A stretch of 64,000 nucleotides of DNA from Diplonema japonicum (GCA_964019335.1 OZ025721.1:248001-312000), one strand, 5' to 3'. Numbered from the stretch's first letter, positions 28,274 to 39,226 are shown. The notes: generated by a model from the letters alone, not told the origin. Program-made: numbers and translations.

Positions 28274-30111
28274 ATGCTGAGAAATGTCTTTGGGAAATCG
28301 GTGACGAGGAGGCACGTCGCACAGCTGAGAAAATGCATGACGCCCGCAGAGGAGGCGGAGCTGAAGCACGGCGGGGACAACGGGGAGACGATGAACCTCT
28401 TTACGGTACGCCGCTGGGAGAAAAAAAAGAGGGGGTAAAAAAACACACCACAGGCTGTCAACAGCGCACTGGACTGCGCGATGGCAGCAGACGACAAGGT
28501 CTCGCTCTTCGGTGAAGATGTGAACTTCGGTGGTGTGTTCAGATGCAGCTTAGGGTTGGCCGACAAATACGGAAAGGGTATGAAGTGGGGAGAACGGAAA
28601 CGAAACTAAATCAGATCGCGTGTTTAACACCCCCCTTTCTGAGCAGGGTATCGCTGGGTTCGCCATTGGGATGGCAGTCATGGTATCCTACATTTCCCCA
28701 CCATCTAAAAAAAAACAAAAACCAAGGGACACAAACCTGTTGCGGAAATCCAGTTCGCGGATTACATCTTCCCTGCATTTGACCAGATTGTGAACGAGGC
28801 AGCAAAGTACCGTTTCCGATCTGGTGGTCAGTTCAACTGTGGTGGGATTACCTTCCGGTCACCGTGCGGGGCTGTTGGTCACGGTGGGCTGTACCACTCC
28901 CAGTCTGTCGAAGCATACTTCGCACACTGTGCAGGTCTTAAAATCGTGGTGCCTAGCACACCCGCAGATGCCAAAGGGCTTCTGCTCGCTTGCATTGAAG
29001 ACCCCGACCCGTGCCTCTTCTTCGAACCCAAAATTCTTTACCGAACAGCTGAAGAAAAAGTCAACCGTGATGCATTCGTGCTCCCCATCGGCAAGGGCCG
29101 GATGATCAAGGAAGGTTCCGACGTCACAGTTGTCGGGTGGGGCACCCTCGTCTCGGAGAACGGCGCGCTCACCAAAGCCGTGCAGATGGCAGAGGAGGCG
29201 GGCATCAGCTGCGAGTTCATCGACCTGCGCAGTATCAGCCCCTGGGACCAGGAGATGGTCACCAACTCCGTTCAGAAAACAGGCCGCCTTGTCGTCTCGC
29301 ACGAAGCCAGCAAAACCAACGGCTTCGGTGCCGAAATCATCTCGACTGTGACCGCAGAATGCTTCTTGAGCCTGGAAGCACCTCCTACCCGAGTATGTTT
29401 TTTTTTCTTCTTTGGGATTTGTTCATCGGCAACGGCAAGCGAGAGCGATAGCGCCCAGGAGGTTCAAGTTGGCACTGCTTTGCCTTCGCGACGACTTCTT
29501 TTTGCACCTCCTCAGCCTCCGCCTTCCAGGCCTGTTCTATGGTGACAGCTTCCATGAGAGTTCCTGTTGCTTCGCCTTGTAATAATAATAATAAATGAAC
29601 GTATCTAACGAAAGGAGGAAAGGAATGAGATTACCTTGTAACTTCTGCTAAACTATCCATACGTACCGAGGACGGAGGTGGGGCCGGTTCGTGGGCTCCA
29701 GTGTTCGCGACTTCGCCCACCTCCGTGACCCCGGCAGCTCTCCACCGCTCCTCTGCTACGTTACCCTTTCTCTCTGGTGTCGCAGCGTGCTTTGGGCAGT
29801 CAGGGGTAAACTAAAGTCTTGAGAGAAATGGAACCATACAAATATTCGCCTTGTTATCATACGTTAACATAATTCTGACACGTGTAAATCACGCCCAGCA
29901 GAATTCCATGTCCGTGTGGCTCAATGGAAGAGCGCCTGACTACGAATCAGGCGGTTGCAGGTTCGAGTCCTGCCTCGGATGTTTTTTTAATCATACAAAA
30001 ATTTCACAGGTTTGTGGTTTGGACACTCCGTTCCCCCTCATCCACGAGAAGCTGTGGCTCCCCAACGAGCACAAGAATTTCGATGCCATCAAAGCAGCTG
30101 TTGGGTACTAG
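28274..30111 (+). CDS. BCKDHB: Branched-chain 2-oxoacid dehydrogenase E1 beta subunit, five exons
   Basis: Exons 28274-28405, 28454-28577, 28615-28682, 28727-29392 and 30010-30111 total 1092 nt, 363 aa (the human protein is about 390). Introns are 48, 37, 44 and 617 nt. The start [20 protein letters not shown] is a classic mitochondrial presequence. Conserved family blocks are present: [55 protein letters not shown], and the C-terminal [10 protein letters not shown], which is typical of BCKDH rather than pyruvate dehydrogenase. It is the E1 partner in mitochondrial valine, leucine and isoleucine breakdown. The last intron contains a tRNA-Arg gene and a retrotransposon fragment. A CAG directly abuts the ATG. 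Confidence 0.95.
29581..29844 (-). mobile_element. 5'-truncated non-LTR retrotransposon copy with 10-nt target duplication
   Basis: Flanked by the direct repeat TTCGCCTTGT (29571-29580 and 29845-29854). Its 3' end is (TTA)n read on the minus strand. About 150 nt (29595-29743) are nearly identical to 60825-60965, the 3' region of the minus-strand element at the right edge. It lies 55 nt upstream of tRNA-Arg. Confidence 0.85.
29910..29981 (+). tRNA. tRNA-Arg (ACG)
   Basis: A 72-nt cloverleaf: D arm GGCTCAATGGAAGAGC, anticodon arm CCTGA-CTACGAA-TCAGG (anticodon ACG), T arm GCAGG-TTCGAGT-CCTGC. The acceptor stem has one T-T mismatch and one G-T pair. A T7 pol III terminator follows at once (29982-29988). 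The gene lies in the last BCKDHB intron, same strand, and its 3' end is 28 nt from the 3' splice site. Confidence 0.92.
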
Positions 30112-30624
30112 GCCGGCAAATGTTTATGCTAATGAATAAGAACAGGCTTTGTTTTGCTTTCCCTTACTTCGCTTGCAGTATCAAGGTTTAATAGTTAAGA
30201 AGAAAAGAAAAAAAAAGCGCGAGGAAAGAAAGGGAGAAAAAGCTTTAAAAAAAAAAAAGAAAAAAAACGTGTGTGGCCGCTTCGCCTCAAGTAGGGCGGA
30301 ATGTGCCCATAAAACAAATCTGTACTTCCGACATTATATTCACAAAGTATAAATAAACAAAGCACACACCCCGAAATCCCATTCCCCAAATGTCTCTCCA
30401 CAATCAGATGTGCAATCCCCCTCTTTTTTCTCGTCCCCATCTTCTCCCTTTCCCCCCCCTTCTTTTTCCTTTTCATAAACCCCCCCAAAAAAAAAACGTG
30501 ACCCGCTACCACCACCACCATCCACAGGTCCTTTTTCCTCTAGTGAGAAGGGGATGCCTTCGGGTGGCGGTGCCTTAAAAGGGGTGTGCTTTATTATTCT
30601 TTTGACTCTTTTCCCCTTTGTCCA

Positions 30625-30678
<54 letters not shown>

Positions 30679-31127
30679 TTTTTTATTTCCTTTGCCATGG
30701 TTCGATTCTGGAATGTCAATGTTTTCATATATCTGAAACAAATCTGCGATGCCCCCCTGCAGTGGGATTAAGTCAGATGTGGGTGCCTAACCAGCATGCT
30801 CCTTCATATGTTAAACGTTAAACAAATGTTAACCTTAAACAAAGACTCATCAAGATGATCTCGGGATTTTCTTCTTTCAAAAGACTTTCTTCTTTCAAAA
30901 GATTTTCTTCTGACAGAATAGGAAATTTGAACTCTGAAAACCAAGGTTTCCAGCAGCGCAATTTTACTATATAAATATTAGGCCCCGTAGTCCTTTAGCA
31001 TGCGGTGCTACCACCCTCTATTTTTTCGTTCCCCCCCCCCCCCTTCACACAACAAAGGAACACATCTTGTTTGTTTTTTTGTTCCTCTTCACACGAAAAA
31101 AAAAAAAAAAAGAAATTGATCAGAATA
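30112..31127. other. Intergenic spacer with a 49-nt T run
   Basis: Holds the BCKDHB 3' UTR, an uninterrupted T run at 30627-30675, and a small tandem repeat of about 18 nt (TTTCTTCTTTCAAAAGA) near 30868-30912. Pyrimidine tracts near 31020-31090 could serve trans-splicing of RRP12. No gene seen. Confidence 0.6.
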
Positions 31128-34100
31128 ATGGCAAAGGCAATTCCAGCGAAAAAGGATGTGGCGAAGAAAAAGAAACCGGTGAAGAAAACACTGGAGGATG
31201 AAAAAGTTGAAAAATCAAAGAAGCGAAGGGAGAGAAGACAGAGCCGATCCACCGCGAGCAAAAGAAGGGAGCGACAGGAAAAACGCAAGTCCGATGGTCT
31301 GGAGGGAAAAGGAAAGGGGAAAGGAAAGCAAGTCCACACTATCCAAGGAGGTGTTGTGGTTGTGACGAAGGACAAGGAGTTCAAAATGGCCTTCAACAAG
31401 GCAGCGATGGACATGATCAACGCAAGGAAGCGCAATAAGGTTCAGCCGAAGCAGCTGACACCGTCCGTTGCATTCCTCGACAATGCCGTATCGATGCTTT
31501 CTTCCACGGGGTACTTTGGCGACCTTCCTGTGCAAGGCCCCCCTGGTCAGTTCATCAATGTTTCCGAGACTCTTGAAATCCTCTCCAAAATCGAGAAGAA
31601 AACCACAACTAAAAAGTCCAAAGACACAGAAGTTGACAAGCCTGAACAGACCGAAGAACTCGCCGAGCAAGACAAGCCCAACAAGGGTGCCCTGGACAGA
31701 GCCAGGAAGCTCCTTCAAGAACGAAGCAGCACCCTCCCCATCTTCGACCTCCTCCGCGACCAGTCTCAAGCCAAGCGCGACGAGGGGATCTCTAAAATAA
31801 CCGCTCTTCTTAAAACGCACCTCAAAGACAAAGAACTCCCCGCCGACGCAAAGCCTTCCAAGCTGGACAAGATCATGGGTTCCATTCCCTCCTACATCCT
31901 GACTCGTCTCATCAAGGGTCTGTCCTCTTCAGCTGGTGGTGCACGTCTTGGGTTCACGCAGGCCCTGTCTGCAATCCTTGTCAAGACTCAAATCCCCACC
32001 GACTACTTCCTCACTCAGCTTGACAATTTTCTCCCGACCCCTCCCAAGAATGAGCTTGGTCCTGAACAGAAACAGACCGCATGGGGTGTTGCCTTCGGTT
32101 GCCTGGCGGTGATGTCCAGCGGCAGGAAGATGGAAAGGGTCGTTATCATGACACTCGTTGAGAAGCTCACCTCCATCTCCGAGATGCTCGCACCTGTAAG
32201 GGAGCTTTGTGCCTCACTTCTTGCGCACCTCATCGACACGTGCGACGCGGCCATCACTCAAAAGGCCATCCTCCCAAAGGTGAGCGAGAGATACTTCTCC
32301 AGCAAGATCGAGGCCTGGTCCGCGGAGGCTGTATTCCTGTACGTTAAGCTGTACCGATCTGAGGTGTCGATCCCAGAGTCATTGAGCACGGTTTTCACGC
32401 ATTCCATGGCCAGCGAAGAGGTTGCTGCAAAATTCAGTAAGGTGTTGCTGGAAGGGAAGCAGTCTGCGTTTGCGTTCTATCCCAGAATGCACATGGTGTG
32501 GGACGAGTGGATGGGTTACATCTCGAAAGGGTCTGTCAAGGATAAGACGAAGGGATCGCACAAGATGGCTGAAAGGCTGCGAGTCATGTGGAACGCTATC
32601 ATCGTCGAGAAGTTGTCCACAGTGGACGACAGGAAGTACAAGGCACTCTCCGAGTACTTGGTGTCTAAGGTTGTTGACATTATTATTAAGTCCTCAGTGG
32701 CTCACCTCCCCGACCGCACTGCTCTGCTAGCCGATCTTGGGCGCACCCACCCGGGTATCACAACAGAACTTCTCAGGAGATGCTCCAGCAGCGAAACCGC
32801 ACCGCTGAAAGGCAGAGATCCCAAGGCAGAAGCTGAGGGTCTCATGAAGCAGCTGTTCGAGCTGAACTCAACAAATATCAAAGAGAAGCTGCAGGTTGGA
32901 GATGAGGAGATGAAGGTGCAGGACGAGTCAGAGTCGGACAGCAACGAGGACGAGGATATGAAGTCAGGTGACGAAGAGGAAGAGGAGGAACCCGTCATGG
33001 AGGAAGAGGGGGACAGAGAGGGGTACAACAGATTCGCTTTCAACATGAGGAAGGTAATCCTCTCAGAGATGAAGAAACTGGCCCTGACGGAGGGGCTTCT
33101 ACAGGAACATCCCGGGGCCTTCCAGACAATCGGACAGTTCTTCCTCACCCACGCATTCTTCACCGTCCCCGAGGGTGCCGTCGATGGTGACGGCTTCATG
33201 TCAATGGAGACCTTCACATCTGTTCTGCGCAATGAGTGCGCCGATCATCTCTACAGCCTCATCAAGCACTACCACTCGCAAGCGTCGGGAACACGCACGG
33301 AAGCAGCAGCTGTCCGCAAGGTGTGTTCAAACGTACTTCCGAACTTCGTGAAGCACTACCAGAGGCTCACAGCCGATGTGGGGAGCCAGGCATTGTATGA
33401 GCAGATCCCTGAGACAGAGAAGATCCTCAAGAAGATCGGGAAGTTCGTTTCAACAGGGTCTGGGAAGTGTGCGCAGTCCGTTAAGGGCAGCAACGTTGTC
33501 GATGCGCACCACAAGCCACACGTCGAGGCGCTTCTGTGCTTGCAGTTCTTCACTGTCGTCGTCGAGGGCCCCGAGCTGGCTGACAGCGAGGACATCCTTG
33601 AGAGCATTTCCACCGCCGTTGCCGACGTCGGGAAAATCTTCACCTCTGGCCAGTACGTCGCTAAAGACCTGCTCGACACCATGCTGTCGATGAACATCAG
33701 AATGCCGAGCGAGGCCGCACAGCACCTTGCCGCCGTCACCAACAAGTATGACAATCATCACATAAAACACATCACAGGGTGTCCCTGGCCATCATGGAAC
33801 ACATGGTCTCTGACCACCTGAAGTCCGCTAGCGACATCGAGGTACTGATGAGCCCTCTGAACGACGAGAGCTTTACAGTGGTGGAAGATGGTGTGGACCC
33901 TGAAGCGATGGGGATAGATGACGAAGAGGAGGAGGAAGATGAAGATGAAGAGATCGACGCCGAGGACCCGAAGGCGAACAAGGCAGCCATCGAGAAACAG
34001 ATGAAGCACGTATGTTGTTCTATCCACATGACATTGTTCTACAGGCAAGGATGAGGTGCCTGCAGTTCTTGCAAGCGTACCTGAATAAGACAAAATCGGC

Positions 34101-35796
34101 AACACCTTACGTGGGTGCCATCGCCGGGCCTATCGCCAGGATTGCCGAGCTGTCCCTTCCAAGGATCACGAAGTCGAAAGGGCAAAATCAGGCCTGGGGT
34201 GAAAAGGACGTGTCGCAGCTGCAGAACGCATCACCCGTTCTGTCGGGGTGCTGTGCTGTCCTGCTGCTGCTGTCAAAGTGTCCTTTGTCAGGGCAGGTGA
34301 AGGAGTGGAAGAAGGCATACCCCGAGCTTGCAAAAGAAGCCTTGGCAGCTTTGGAATCTCTTTCCGCAATTTACTGCAAAGATAAGGAGAAGATGCAAGA
34401 GAAGGAAGGGAAACATCTGAAGGTGCTGTTGATAAAAACTATCATGACCTTGGTGGGCATTGTGCACCTTGCGGAAGGCGACATTATTATTGTGCACTCG
34501 AGCATTGAGAACATTCTGAAGACAAGGTCCCTCTCGTCGCAGTTTACGGAGGCTGTGCTGGGACTGTACGGGAGGTGCCCCTCGGCAGTTGGGTTGGGGG
34601 TCCTGCCTCCTCTTGCGTCTGTTCTCTCAGATCAGTCAGGGAGGCCATTCCACAGAAAGGTGCTTTTCGAGATTGCAAGCACTCTTTCGTCCAAGTGGAC
34701 CTTCCTTGAGCAGCTCAAAGCTTCTAGCCCCACCTCCCATGCCAGCACTGTCCTGTCTCTTACCAATTGTGCTCGAGCTTTCAACCCCGCTTCGGTGTGA
34801 CTTTCTTTCGAATGAGTGAAAATACAAATACAATCAACAGGACACCGACAGCTGGCGCAGTCGTGTTGCGCACCCTCCCGCCATCCAACTTCTTGTCACC
34901 GTTTCCAGGTACCTTGAAAAAACAAACGACGAGTGCAAGAAGAGCTTCTTCAAGAAAGCGAAACAGGTGTGATTTTCAAAAAACCGTTTTATTTCTTACC
35001 ACTCCTTTACAGACCATCGAAACTTTCGTAAACAACGCAACTGTTATCGATGTCGACACCAAGGCCGCACTCAGGAAGGCGTGGGAGCACATCAAACCTG
35101 CTCTTGACTACAGTGACACTGTCCAGGTGTGAAAATTGGGTTTAAAAAAATAAGCGGCTTCCGAGAATCGAACTCGGGTTTCTTCGGCCACAACGAAGTG
35201 TACTAACCACTATACGAAAACCGCTACGAAATGTTTTTGCGTCGATAATGACAAAAACATTCTATCACCAGTCGTAGTGAAGACTTCACCGCTCAGCCAA
35301 CTTGCAGTTCAGTCTATTGACGTCCTTTAAGTCCTTCTTGAGGACAACTGGCTCTTGATAAACATTTGTATTGGGCATAATCCCAACCCTAGGACTGACA
35401 TTTCTCTGCGTCAAGAACCAAAAAATATTCAGTCTATTTCACACTATTTCTCTTTGTAAACGGAGTAAATTTAAACATCCCTTTTTTTCTCTCTAGGTCA
35501 AGCCAAGGAAGCCTGTAGTGGAAGTAGAGAAACAAGAAGTGGATACAGAAGCATCGAGGAAAAGAAAGAGAGAGTCGGATGAAAAGGCTGTGGAAGCGGA
35601 GAAGCGAGCGGCAGAGCAGAAGCATTCTATAAAGAAGGCGAGGAAGGAAAAAAAGAAGGCAGAAATAGAAAAGGAGAAGGCAAAGTTCCAGGACGAAAAA
35701 AAGAAGTTCAAGAAGGACAAACCTGCTGAAGAACCTAAAAAGGCGAAGAAGGAAAGAAAGGAAAAGAAGGGCAAGAAAGAAGGGGAAAAGCAGTAG
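31128..35796 (+). CDS. RRP12: RRP12-like ribosome biogenesis protein, six exons
   Basis: Exons 31128-33745, 33778-34009, 34045-34794, 34841-34966, 35013-35126 and 35497-35796 total 4140 nt, 1379 aa. Introns are 32, 35, 46, 46 and 370 nt. A basic N-terminus (KKKKPVKKTLEDEK) is followed by HEAT-type helices with NUC173-like content (LTRLIKGLSSSAGGARLGFT; ELGPEQKQTAWGVAFGCLAV; RELCASLLAHLIDTC), acidic linkers near nt 32920-33010 and 33900-33965, and a very Lys-rich nucleolar-type tail. Human RRP12 is about 1300 aa. It acts in nucleolar pre-40S/60S maturation and export. Several introns start GTGTGA, giving an in-frame stop when unspliced. The last intron contains an antisense tRNA-His. Confidence 0.85.
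35127..35496 (+). other. RRP12 intron 5 containing antisense tRNA-His
   Basis: Runs GTGTGA...CTCTAG, 370 nt, while its sister introns are 32-46 nt. Splicing joins DYSDTVQ to VKPRKPVVEV in frame. The tRNA occupies 35153-35224 on the minus strand; the rest (35225-35490) has no recognisable element. Confidence 0.9.
35153..35224 (-). tRNA. tRNA-His (GTG)
   Basis: Reverse complement folds as a cloverleaf: acceptor GCGGTTT/AAGCCGC, D arm CGTATAGTGGTTAGTACA, anticodon arm CTTCG-TTGTGGC-CGAAG (anticodon GTG), T arm CCGAG-TTCGATT-CTCGG. A T7 terminator follows on the minus strand (within 35144-35152). The 3' end lies 26 nt from the RRP12 5' splice site at 35127. Confidence 0.92.
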
Positions 35797-35974
35797 GTCT
35801 TTTTTTTATATTTTATTTTAAACAATCATTTATAGTTTCCCCTCCCCTCCTTTCTGCATCAGAAGAGCTACATCCGCCCCTCTACCTGTCCCTACCCCTT
35901 CCTTCTTACCCTACGGTTAGGTTTGCAACATTAAAACATGACAGAAGTTCGTATATCATTTCCCTCTCCCCCCT

Positions 35975-35994
35975 TCCCCCCCTTTTTTTTCCAG
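35975..35994 (+). promoter_or_regulatory. Candidate spliced-leader acceptor for the DEAH helicase gene
   Basis: A C/T tract ending in CCAG at 35994, 149 nt before the ATG at 36144. A short out-of-frame ATG lies between, so a closer AG may be used instead. Confidence 0.4.
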
Positions 35995-36143
35995 CAACAT
36001 CATGAAACTTTTTTTCCTTCTTTTTTTTTTATTTTGTGTTTCAAAGTTTTTTTTTCTTCGAACTTTTTTCCTCATTTTGGAAGAATTGCACCGCAAAAAA
36101 TATCAAAAAGAAAAAAAAAGAGAAAAAGAAAACATAAGGAGAG

Positions 36144-38194
36144 ATGAAACGAGGATATGAAGACCGGCCGAACAACCCAGAGTGGGAAGCAAGGAAAAAA
36201 AAGAGCAGGGAGTTGAGAAGGGTTGCCAGGGAGCTGCCTGTCGCAGAGGCGGAGGAAGGGATTTTGGAGATGATTAGGGCGAACCAGGCAGTGGTGTTGA
36301 TCGGCGAGACGGGGTCGGGGAAAACGACGCAAGTGCCGCAGTTTTTGTTGAAGGAGTTGGACTTGAACGGGAAAAGGATAGGGGTGACACAGCCGAGAAG
36401 GATCGCCGCCGTGACCATTGCAAGACGTGTGGCGGAAGAGGTAGGCACAAAGGTAGGGGGCACAGTGGGGTACGCGGTTCGATTCGACGACACGACAAGT
36501 CCGAAGACAAAAATAAAATACATGACTGACGGTATTCTCATGAGAGAGCTTTTAACCTCCAAAAACCTCGATCAGTACAGTGTTCTCATCCTCGACGAGG
36601 CCCACGAAAGAACCGTGAACAGTGACGTGCTGCTCGGCCTCATCAAGGACCTGACAAGACGGCGCTCCGATCTCAAGATCATCGTCATGTCCGCAACGTT
36701 GAACGCCAGCACCTTCTCCGCCTTCTGGGGAAACTGCCCTGTTGGATACGTCCAGGGTCGAACCTACCCAGTTGAAATCTTTTATTCCGCAGAACCAATC
36801 AAAGATATCGTGGATGGTGCGGTGACCACCATCCTACAGGTTCACCTCGACCACCCCAACACCGATGGTGATATCCTTGTCTTTCTAACAGGGCAGGACA
36901 CTATCGAAGACTGTGCCCGCTGTCTTGAGGACAAAGTGTCTCTGTTTACATCTGAGAAACGATTGCTCATCGTCCCTCTCTACGCCAACCTCCCGCCGGA
37001 AAGACAAGCCCGTGCCTTTGTACCGCCGCCTGAGGGTGCTCGCAAGGTCATTCTCTCCACAAACGTTGCCGAGACCTCCCTCACAATCCCGAACATTCGG
37101 TACGTGGTAGACTCTGGTTTGGTGAAGGAGAACAGATACAACCCACGAACGGGGATGGAGAGTCTTATCGAAGTCGAGGTATCGCAAGCGCAGGCAAAGC
37201 AACGTTCTGGCCGAGCAGGACGTGTTCAAGAAGGAGAATGCTACAGGATGTACACTGAAGAGGCGTACCTTGGGTTGAACATCACCACGGAGCCTGAGAT
37301 TAAACGTGTGAACCTTGCCGGGGTGATCCTGGAACTGAAGCTGCTTGGGGTGGATGACCCGATGGCCTTCGACTTCATCGACCCCCCAAACAGACAGCAT
37401 CTTGTGGCTGCTTTGCATTTACTGTACCTTCTAGGAGCGCTTGGGAACGATGGAAAGGTGACAGAATGCGGTGCGCTGATCGGTTCGTTTCCCATTACCC
37501 CTACCCATGCGAAGGCACTGCTGCGTGGGCACGAACTTGGTGTGTTGGACTCTGTCGTGTCGATTCTTGCGATGCTCTCGGTGGACAATGTGCTGACAAA
37601 CCCGTCCAGGAGCGAAAGGGAGGTGGCTGATAAGAGGCGGTCTGCTTTCTCTTCGCCCCACGGGGACCATTTGTCTTTGCTGAATATGTTTTCCGATTTC
37701 AGGAAGCAGAAAAAAGTCGGGGAAAGGAAGGAATGGTGCAGGCAACTCTTCATCAACGAGAGAAAGATGCTGCAGGTCGCGGACGTCCGAAAGCAGCTGA
37801 TGGAAGTCTTCAAAACAAAGGTGAAAGGAAACGTTGAAGCGGACGAGATCGGTCCCGGGATGGACGCAGCTACCCAGATCAGGAAGGCCTTCTGCTCAGG
37901 GTTCTTCCTAAACGTGGCGCAGTACGATTTCGATAAAAAGATCTACGTTACCTCCGAGTCGCGACAGGAAGTAGGCATCCACCCAACCTCGGTTCTATTC
38001 AGACAAAGGACACGTCCTCCGCTCCTTATCTACAACGAGCTTGTTTACACGAAGAAGCGGTACGTCAGAGAAGTGATGTCAGGTACGTTAAGAGGAGGGG
38101 AAGAAAAAAAGAAAAAAAAAAAAAAACAGTTGAAGAGCAGTGGCTGATCGAAGCAGCTCCCGGAAAGTGGAGGAAAAAAGTCATGCAATCATAG
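36144..38194 (+). CDS. DEAH-box RNA helicase, two exons
   Basis: Exons 36144-38082 and 38130-38194 total 2004 nt, 667 aa; the intron is 47 nt (GTACGT...ACAG). Helicase motifs in order: I GETGSGKTTQ, Ia TQPRRIAA, Ib TDGILMREL, II DEAH, III SAT, IV FLTGQDTIE, V STNVAETSLT, VI QRSGRAGR. The C-terminus has the HA2/OB-type blocks FCSGFFLNVAQ, HPTSVLF and LIYNELVYTKKRYVREV, and ends EEQWLIEAAP after splicing. It is short for spliceosomal Prp2/16/22 proteins and closest in length and layout to DHX15- or DHX40-type enzymes. A role in pre-mRNA splicing or ribosome assembly is inferred; the exact orthologue is uncertain. Confidence 0.92.
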
Positions 38195-38456
38195 AAAGGG
38201 GGGGAGAGAAATGAAAAGAAAAAAAAAAAAAAAAAAAAAAAAAACAAGGAAGCTTCTCTCTCCTTCTTTTTCTTCATTATCAATATCCACATCTATTTCT
38301 TTGTATGCCTGTCCCCCCCTCCCACCTTCTGATTCGTCTCCTTCAGCTTTCAACTGGTCACACCGGGCAAGCTCCTGCAAACGAAACTTCTGGCTGTCTC
38401 TTTTTTGCAATATCACAAAATGAAGGGAAGGAGGGGTGGGTTGTGAGAGATTAAAG
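38195..38456. other. Short intergenic spacer
   Basis: Contains an A run (38218-38243) and a pyrimidine tract (38255-38340) with CAG near 38348, a possible acceptor. Nothing else seen. Confidence 0.5.
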
Positions 38457-39221
38457 ATGGAAGAGATGGAAGAAGACGAGCTGTTTGAAAGCTGGCTAAG
38501 AGAAGGAAAGGGCAGAATTCGAGAAGTGACCCCCGAGCCTCACAGCAGCTTCAAGTTGGGAAATGTCGTCATAAATGTGGGCGTCAGCAAGCTGATCGAT
38601 GACACGAACCTTTTTAACAACAACGCAGCCGATCAGGTACCGTACCAGGTCGCCCCTGAGAGGATTGGTGAAGACGGTTCGCTTGTTTTCGACGTAGTTG
38701 TTCATCCAAGCGTTCTCACTCCAAGTGGGAGCCGAGAATATTTAGAACGGTTGGTCAAGACTTTGAGAGTCGGGATCGAATCCCAGTGGCCAGGTTCCTT
38801 CTCCACCGACACTATCACACGGATCGAACCGCAGCCCTTGGAACCCCTCTTGATAGAGATCACCCGCAACCAGATGGACAGGGGGAAAACCGTGCTCAAG
38901 GCGGCCCTCCGACAGCAGCGAAAACCATACGAGATCGAACCGATGTCGAAAACAACCCTCAACATCCCCAAAGAAACAGACCCCGAATCTATCTCTGTTT
39001 CATACACCGAAGGGTCGCTCGAGATACGAATTAAGAACGGCGCAGACACAGTTTTAACGGAATACCACCACCTGCCTGAGAACACCAAAATGGAGCAAAT
39101 AAAAGTAGCACACCGATGTCGAACCGGGGTGCTGTGCGTACGAGTGTATGCTGACGAGGTGGATGCGAGGGCGGTGGTGTTGAGAAGGCAGCTTTTGAAA
39201 GCGAAGAAATGTCGACAGTAA
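38457..39221 (+). CDS. PIH1-domain protein (R2TP / dynein-assembly type)
   Basis: Predicted 254 aa from ATG 38457; the open frame upstream has only a GTG. Residues about 30-85 match the PIH1 pattern: VVINVGVSKLIDDTN, then VPYQVAPERIGEDGSLVFDVVVHPSVL, typical of the PIH-N fold. Residues about 165-245 form beta strands like a CS domain (YEIEPMSKTTLNIP; SISVSYTEGSLEIRI). PIH1 proteins act as HSP90 co-chaperone adaptors in box C/D snoRNP or axonemal dynein assembly; which of these cannot be decided. It is 63 nt from the next ATG. Confidence 0.72.
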   Translation: MEEMEEDELFESWLREGKGRIREVTPEPHSSFKLGNVVINVGVSKLIDDTNLFNNNAADQVPYQVAPERIGEDGSLVFDVVVHPSVLTPSGSREYLERLVKTLRVGIESQWPGSFSTDTITRIEPQPLEPLLIEITRNQMDRGKTVLKAALRQQRKPYEIEPMSKTTLNIPKETDPESISVSYTEGSLEIRIKNGADTVLTEYHHLPENTKMEQIKVAHRCRTGVLCVRVYADEVDARAVVLRRQLLKAKKCRQ

Positions 39222-39226
39222 AAGCC

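Larger units (their letters stand above)
29393..30009 (+). other. BCKDHB intron 4 containing tRNA-Arg and a retroelement fragment
   Basis: Runs GTATGT...TTCACAG. Removing it joins ...PPTR to VCGLDTPFP without a frame change. It is 617 nt against 37-48 nt for the other introns of this gene. It holds 29581-29844 (a retroelement tail) and the tRNA at 29910-29981. The first 180 nt also contain a minus-strand open stretch (about 50 codons) of unknown meaning. Confidence 0.92.

Noticed and set aside
28790-29545. BCKDHB as a single-exon ORF, or as pyruvate dehydrogenase E1 beta
   Set aside because: Conserved N- and C-terminal parts lie in further exons, and the C-terminal [10 protein letters not shown] is the BCKDH signature.
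35127-35130. Stop codons just after GTGTGA/GTATGA as true gene ends in RRP12
   Set aside because: Downstream exons continue the protein in frame, so these stops lie in introns.
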